7,989 nucleotides of DNA from CAZXIY01 sp964640935 (lineage in GTDB: Archaea; Thermoplasmatota; Thermoplasmata; Methanomassiliicoccales; Methanomethylophilaceae). Both the position numbers and the translations under genes were made by a program. Of the stretch, positions 5,143-7,989 are shown one piece after another (positions within the stretch are counted from its first letter, which is position 1; the number at the start of each line of letters is the position of its first letter). Location of the stretch: NCBI GenBank assembly GCA_964640935.1, contig CAZXIY010000055.1, positions 1 through 7,989 of the forward strand. Direction: 5' to 3'. A model generated the notes under the pieces. The model worked only from the letters and a program-made list of their open reading frames with translations. It made no database searches and had not been told where the DNA came from.

Positions 5143-6330
5143 ATGGTTACTTTCCTTCCGTTTTCCGGATACAGGCCGTCCTTGAAGGGCGGCGAGAAGA
5201 TCGACGACCGCATCTCTCCCCCGTATGACGTCATCGGAGAGGATTATCTCAAGCAGCTCCAGAGCCTGCCGCACAACGTCACGAGACTCACCCTCATGCC
5301 CGTCGGCGGAAGATACGGGAAGTCCAGGGAAGAGCTCGAGAAGTGGATAGCGGACGGGGATCTCACCCAGGACAGCGATTCATTCTACCTCTACAGGCAG
5401 ACATTCGAGGACCACGGCGTGAAGAAGATCCGGACCGGCTTCGTAGGCAAGCTCAAGACGGAGAAGTACGAGGACGGGAACATCATACCGCACGAGGAGA
5501 CATTCTCGAAGGTCAAGGCGGACCGCCTCAACCTCCTCAGGGACATGGAGACGCACCTCGAATCCATATTCGGCATATTCGAAGGATTCTCGGACGGCCT
5601 TTGCAAGAAGATCGAGAAGTGCGCTTCGCCACTTTACAAGTTCACGGACAGCTCCGGAGTGACGCACGAATACCTCAGGATCTGCAACGATGACGTAATG
5701 AAGGAGATGAGCAAAGAGCTCGCTCCTCAAAAGATGCTCATCGCGGACGGGCACCACAGATACGAGACCGCACTCAACTACTCGCTCGAGAATCCGGGCA
5801 ACGAAGCGAAATCATATGTTCTCGCAACGCTCGTGCCTTCGGACGACCCCGGCCTCGTGATATGGCCTACGCACAGGCTCATCAAGAGCGACGAGATCTC
5901 GGAGAAGAACGTCATCGCCAAGGTGAAAGCAAAGATGAGGACCGCCGACGCCGAGGATATCGACGACATGAAGTCCAAGCTCGGTGATTGGCAGATGGGG
6001 CTCGTATTCCGCTCCGGCAAATGCATGCTCGCCAGCTATGAAGCTACCGACGACCCGATGTGGAACCTGGATACGTATGTCGCCCAGGAGATCATAATGA
6101 AAGGCATCTACAAATCGGACGAGGACAAGGCCACGATCAGTTACGATGCCGAGTTCCCGTCGGTAAAGAAGAAGATGGCGGACAAGGAATATGATCTTGC
6201 CATCGTCCTCAACGACCCGAGCCTCAAGACCATATGGGATCTTGCGATGATCGGAAAGAGGATGCCTAAGAAGACCACATTCTTCTTCCCCAAGATCTGG
6301 TCAGGCTTCGTCTTCTACAAGATGGCGTAA
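5143..6330 (+). CDS. DUF1015 family protein (COG4198)
   Basis: The 395 residues match the DUF1015 family along their whole length. There is an N-terminal FLPFSGYRP followed by ISPPYDVI (residues 24-31), PHEET at 116-120, the hallmark ADGHHRYETAL at 201-211, the segment VIWPTHRLI near 239-247, and the family ending MPKKTTFFFPK..SGFVF at 374-391. Length is normal for the family (about 400). No signal peptide or membrane helix is visible, so it should be cytoplasmic. The biochemical function is not established. The DGHHR motif resembles the conserved motif of ParB/SerK-like nucleotide-using enzymes, but this is my inference and is weak. The start at 5143 is chosen for its Shine-Dalgarno, the TATA box and the family N-terminus; an in-frame ATG at 5083 would add 20 residues. 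The gene stands alone, divergent from the small surface protein and convergent with the zinc-ribbon gene. Confidence 0.88.
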   Translation: MVTFLPFSGYRPSLKGGEKIDDRISPPYDVIGEDYLKQLQSLPHNVTRLTLMPVGGRYGKSREELEKWIADGDLTQDSDSFYLYRQTFEDHGVKKIRTGFVGKLKTEKYEDGNIIPHEETFSKVKADRLNLLRDMETHLESIFGIFEGFSDGLCKKIEKCASPLYKFTDSSGVTHEYLRICNDDVMKEMSKELAPQKMLIADGHHRYETALNYSLENPGNEAKSYVLATLVPSDDPGLVIWPTHRLIKSDEISEKNVIAKVKAKMRTADAEDIDDMKSKLGDWQMGLVFRSGKCMLASYEATDDPMWNLDTYVAQEIIMKGIYKSDEDKATISYDAEFPSVKKKMADKEYDLAIVLNDPSLKTIWDLAMIGKRMPKKTTFFFPKIWSGFVFYKMA

Positions 6331-6338
6331 AATCATTT

Positions 6339-6360
6339 ACGGCGACCGTATGGTCGCCGT
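6339..6360 (+). terminator. 9-bp hairpin terminator between convergent genes
   Basis: ACGGCGACC (6339-6347) pairs perfectly with GGTCGCCGT (6352-6360) around the loop GTAT. In the plus direction it is followed by the pyrimidine-rich CTCTCATTTCTT, suited to ending the DUF1015 transcript 8 bases after its stop. In the minus direction it follows the zinc-ribbon stop by 3 bases and is followed by AAATGATTTT, so it may act both ways. Confidence 0.72.
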
Positions 6361-6363
6361 CTC

Positions 6364-6750
6364 TCATTTCTTGTATTCCCTGCCGCACTTTGGACAGGAT
6401 GTCGAATTCTTATCGAGATCCTCGTATCCGCAGTTCCAGCAGATGTTGGCCTTGTCCCTTCCGCTGAGATCCTTTCCGCATTTAGGGCAGAAATCGCTCT
6501 TCGGATCGAGTTTGGCGTAGCAGTCGGGGCATCTTTTGGACTTGTTGGCCTTGTACATGATCTTAGGCCCGTAGCTCTTCCATGCGATGTACGCGAAGAA
6601 GATCGCTCCCAGCGCCAGACAGATGCCGAACAGCAACAGCATGAGCCTTCCGTTCTCCGTTCTGATGTAATAATTGTAATTTACCATCATCTGGGCAGTC
6701 CAAAAAACAAGCCAGAACGCGGCTATGACGGCCTGGATGGAGAGCTTCAT
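6364..6750 (-). CDS. two-helix membrane protein with cytoplasmic double zinc ribbon
   Basis: This 128-residue protein has two membrane helices at residues ~7-25 and ~35-57, separated by a short polar loop (NYNYYIRTENGR). A basic linker leads to two zinc ribbons. Cysteine pairs are C74/C77 with C88/C91, and C104/C107 with C119/C122, in the forms CPDC...CPKCGK and CWNCG...CPKCGR. This is a double-zinc-ribbon (DZR-like) tail, most likely on the cytoplasmic side given the positive residues after the second helix. Such small membrane zinc-ribbon proteins are common in archaea and mostly uncharacterised; the ribbon could bind protein or nucleic acid. No function is assigned. The ATG at 6750 gives a complete first helix and has a TATA-like element about 22 bases upstream, so the transcript is probably leaderless. 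tRNA-Thr lies just upstream on the same strand, so read-through from it is possible. Confidence 0.85.
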   Translation of the reverse strand: MKLSIQAVIAAFWLVFWTAQMMVNYNYYIRTENGRLMLLLFGICLALGAIFFAYIAWKSYGPKIMYKANKSKRCPDCYAKLDPKSDFCPKCGKDLSGRDKANICWNCGYEDLDKNSTSCPKCGREYKK

Positions 6751-6769
6751 TGCAATCAGAGATCCGTAA

Positions 6770-6776
6770 GATAAAG
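6770..6776 (-). promoter_or_regulatory. TATA-like element of the zinc-ribbon gene
   Basis: On the minus strand this reads CTTTATC, centred about 22 bases before the ATG at 6750, squeezed between that start and the tRNA-Thr CCA end. This fits a leaderless transcript starting at or near the initiation codon. Confidence 0.5.
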
Positions 6777-6778
6777 TA

Positions 6779-6853
6779 TGGAGCCGCTGATGGGAATTGA
6801 ACCCACGACCTACGCCTTACCAAGGCGTCGCTATACCCCTTAGCCACAGCGGC
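6779..6853 (-). tRNA. tRNA-Thr, anticodon GGT, CCA encoded
   Basis: On the minus strand a regular cloverleaf is visible. The acceptor stem pairs GCCGCTG with CAGCGGC. The anticodon stem ACGCC/GGCGT holds the loop TTGGTAA, which puts GGT at positions 34-36 (threonine, codon ACC and by wobble ACT). The T arm is GTGGG/CCCAT with the loop TTCAATT. The discriminator is U73, as expected for archaeal tRNA-Thr. The next three bases are CCA, so the tail is encoded, unlike the tRNA-Arg gene in this window. There is no intron. Confidence 0.96.
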
Positions 6854-6879
6854 GTTGGAACGACCAATGGGGATTTCAT

Positions 6880-6888
6880 TGATAAAGG
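6880..6888 (-). promoter_or_regulatory. TATA-like element of tRNA-Thr
   Basis: On the minus strand this reads CCTTTATCA, centred about 31 bases before the tRNA 5' end. It implies a leader of a few bases, to be removed by RNase P. Confidence 0.5.
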
Positions 6889-6913
6889 TTTTCGTGCCCG
6901 GCAGACAGAATAG

Positions 6914-6921
6914 TTTATTTT
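6914..6921 (+). promoter_or_regulatory. TATA box of rqcH
   Basis: TTTATTTT is centred about 28 bases before the ATG at 6945. No Shine-Dalgarno precedes that ATG. The spacing is that of a leaderless archaeal transcript and supports this start. Confidence 0.6.
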
Positions 6922-6944
6922 AGAGGCTCGCCTAACCGTATCGC

Positions 6945-7989
6945 ATGAAGAAGGAGATGAGTTCCTTTGATGTCCGCTCCGTAGTGAACGAGATGTCCTC
7001 GCTGAAGGACGCCCATATGGACAAGATATTCCAATGGGGATCGAACGTCCTGTTCCGCGTCAACGTACAGGGGCAGGGCAAAAAGGATGTCTTCTTCAAA
7101 GATAAGAAGTGGCTGTATCTTCCGGAGAACAAGCCCGAGACGCCGATCGTCCCGCAGTCGTTCGCGACATTCCTCAGGAAATACCTCGACAACGCCCGCA
7201 TAGGCAATGTCTATCAGGCGGGGTTCGACCGCGTTGTCATTATGGAGGTCCTGAAGACCGACTGCGACTACAAGCTCATATTCGAGATGTTCGGCGGAGG
7301 GAACGTCCTTCTCGTGCTCGATGGCAAGATCCTCAACTGCCTCATCCACAAGACGATGAGGGACAGGAGCGTCAAGCCCGGCGAGGACTACGTCATGCCG
7401 AAGTCGAGGTTCGATCCGACGTCGTCGTCATTCGAAGAATTCGTTTCAATAATGAAGGCGTCCGAATCCGACATCGTAAGAACGCTCGCCACCGGCATAA
7501 ATCTCGGCGGACAGTACGCCGAGGAGGTCTGCAAACGCTCCGGGATCGAGAAGAACAAGAAGATCGCGGATATTACGGACGAGGACCTCGACCTGCTCTT
7601 CAAAAAAATGAAGGAGATTGTCGACCAGATGCTCGTCGACAACGTCGCCACCGTGTACATGTCCGAAGACGGCGTGGCGGACATCTCCCCCGTGGAGATG
7701 ACGATCTATGACGGATTCCCGAGCGAGAAGTTCGACACCATGTCCAAGGCGATCGACCGCTACATGGCCACCGTCGCCGAGACCGAGGCCGAGGAGTACA
7801 TAGATCCGGAGGTCGAGAAGCTCGAGAGGAGGGTCGACAGGCAGAGGGAGACGGTCGAGGAATACAGAGAGGACGCGGCCGGTTTCAAGAGGAAGGCCGA
7901 TCTGATATACGCGAATTACCAGCGTATCAACGAGCTGCTCAACGTCCTTTCGGAGCAGTCGAAGAAGCTCAGCTGGGACAGGCTCAAGG
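6945..7989 (+). CDS. rqcH: ribosome quality control factor RqcH (NEMF/Tae2/FbpA family), N-terminal part
   Basis: The first 348 codons of a longer gene are present; the frame is open to the window end, and the family is usually about 600-700 residues. RqcH proteins bind 50S subunits carrying stalled peptidyl-tRNA and recruit tRNA to extend a C-terminal tail. The visible part is the NFACT-N region: MKKEMSSFDVRSVVNEM, then LKDAHMDKIFQWG (residues ~20-32), PQSFATFLRKYLDNARIG (~70-87) and YQAGFDRVVIMEV (~90-102). Next comes the helical segment with TLATGINLGGQYAEEVCKRSGI (here residues ~181-202, containing GGQYAEE). From about residue 280 a highly charged Glu/Arg/Lys stretch starts the coiled-coil arm. 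The NFACT-R tRNA-binding region must lie downstream. The ATG at 6945 fits the TATA box at 6914-6921. A second ATG at 6957 (M5) is possible, but the family often has residues before SS.D. The gene is divergent from tRNA-Thr. Confidence 0.93.
   Translation, partial: MKKEMSSFDVRSVVNEMSSLKDAHMDKIFQWGSNVLFRVNVQGQGKKDVFFKDKKWLYLPENKPETPIVPQSFATFLRKYLDNARIGNVYQAGFDRVVIMEVLKTDCDYKLIFEMFGGGNVLLVLDGKILNCLIHKTMRDRSVKPGEDYVMPKSRFDPTSSSFEEFVSIMKASESDIVRTLATGINLGGQYAEEVCKRSGIEKNKKIADITDEDLDLLFKKMKEIVDQMLVDNVATVYMSEDGVADISPVEMTIYDGFPSEKFDTMSKAIDRYMATVAETEAEEYIDPEVEKLERRVDRQRETVEEYREDAAGFKRKADLIYANYQRINELLNVLSEQSKKLSWDRLK

Noticed and set aside
7109..7711. 200-residue plus-strand frame overlapping rqcH
   Set aside because: It is an out-of-frame reading of rqcH. 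The product is very rich in Arg, Gln and Gly with no domain, as expected for a shifted frame of GC-rich coding DNA.
1..7989. CRISPR array, insertion sequence, toxin-antitoxin or defence cassette
   Set aside because: No regularly spaced direct repeats, transposase motifs, terminal inverted repeats or paired small toxin/antitoxin frames were seen. All real genes are accounted for by the listed families.

Overview
The window looks archaeal. All visible promoters are AT-rich boxes about 22-40 bases before a start codon or a tRNA 5' end. Most genes show no Shine-Dalgarno sequence, which fits leaderless transcripts, and the proteins include an archaeal-type RqcH/NEMF homologue, HypE and a DUF1015 protein. 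Membrane-anchored proteins carrying InlB/Flg_new-type repeats, next to a hydrogenase-maturation gene and an FmdE-family protein, suggest a host-associated methanogen. My best guess is Thermoplasmatota, Methanomassiliicoccales (Methanomethylophilaceae-like). That placement is inference from gene types; no diagnostic marker is present.

Layout, left to right. (1) The 3' end of an FmdE-family zinc-finger gene (+, 3-239) converges on a tRNA-Arg(TCG) gene (-, 326-398). (2) A large repeat-rich surface protein of 850 residues (-, 442-2994) has an N-terminal signal/anchor and a C-terminal membrane helix. Its N-terminal third is clearly more AT-rich than the rest. (3) A 146-base divergent promoter region holds an 18-base inverted repeat beside a TATA box. 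(4) hypE follows (+, 3141-4190) and converges, across a strong hairpin, on a small membrane-anchored protein with one InlB-type repeat (-, 4310-5014). (5) A second divergent promoter region, with an 8+8 inverted repeat, precedes a DUF1015 gene (+, 5143-6330). This gene converges through a 9-bp hairpin on a two-helix, double-zinc-ribbon membrane protein (-, 6364-6750). (6) tRNA-Thr(GGT), with encoded CCA (-, 6779-6853), is divergent from the first 348 codons of rqcH (+, 6945 to the window end).

The genes are mostly single transcription units in alternating orientation rather than an operon. Housekeeping functions (tRNAs, ribosome rescue, hydrogenase maturation) are interspersed with two cell-surface repeat proteins that probably act at the envelope. 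I see no mobile element, CRISPR array, defence cassette or clear new multi-gene system. The points most worth a second look are the composition break inside the large surface gene, its amber stop, the two inverted repeats in divergent promoter regions, and the uncharacterised domains and proteins.
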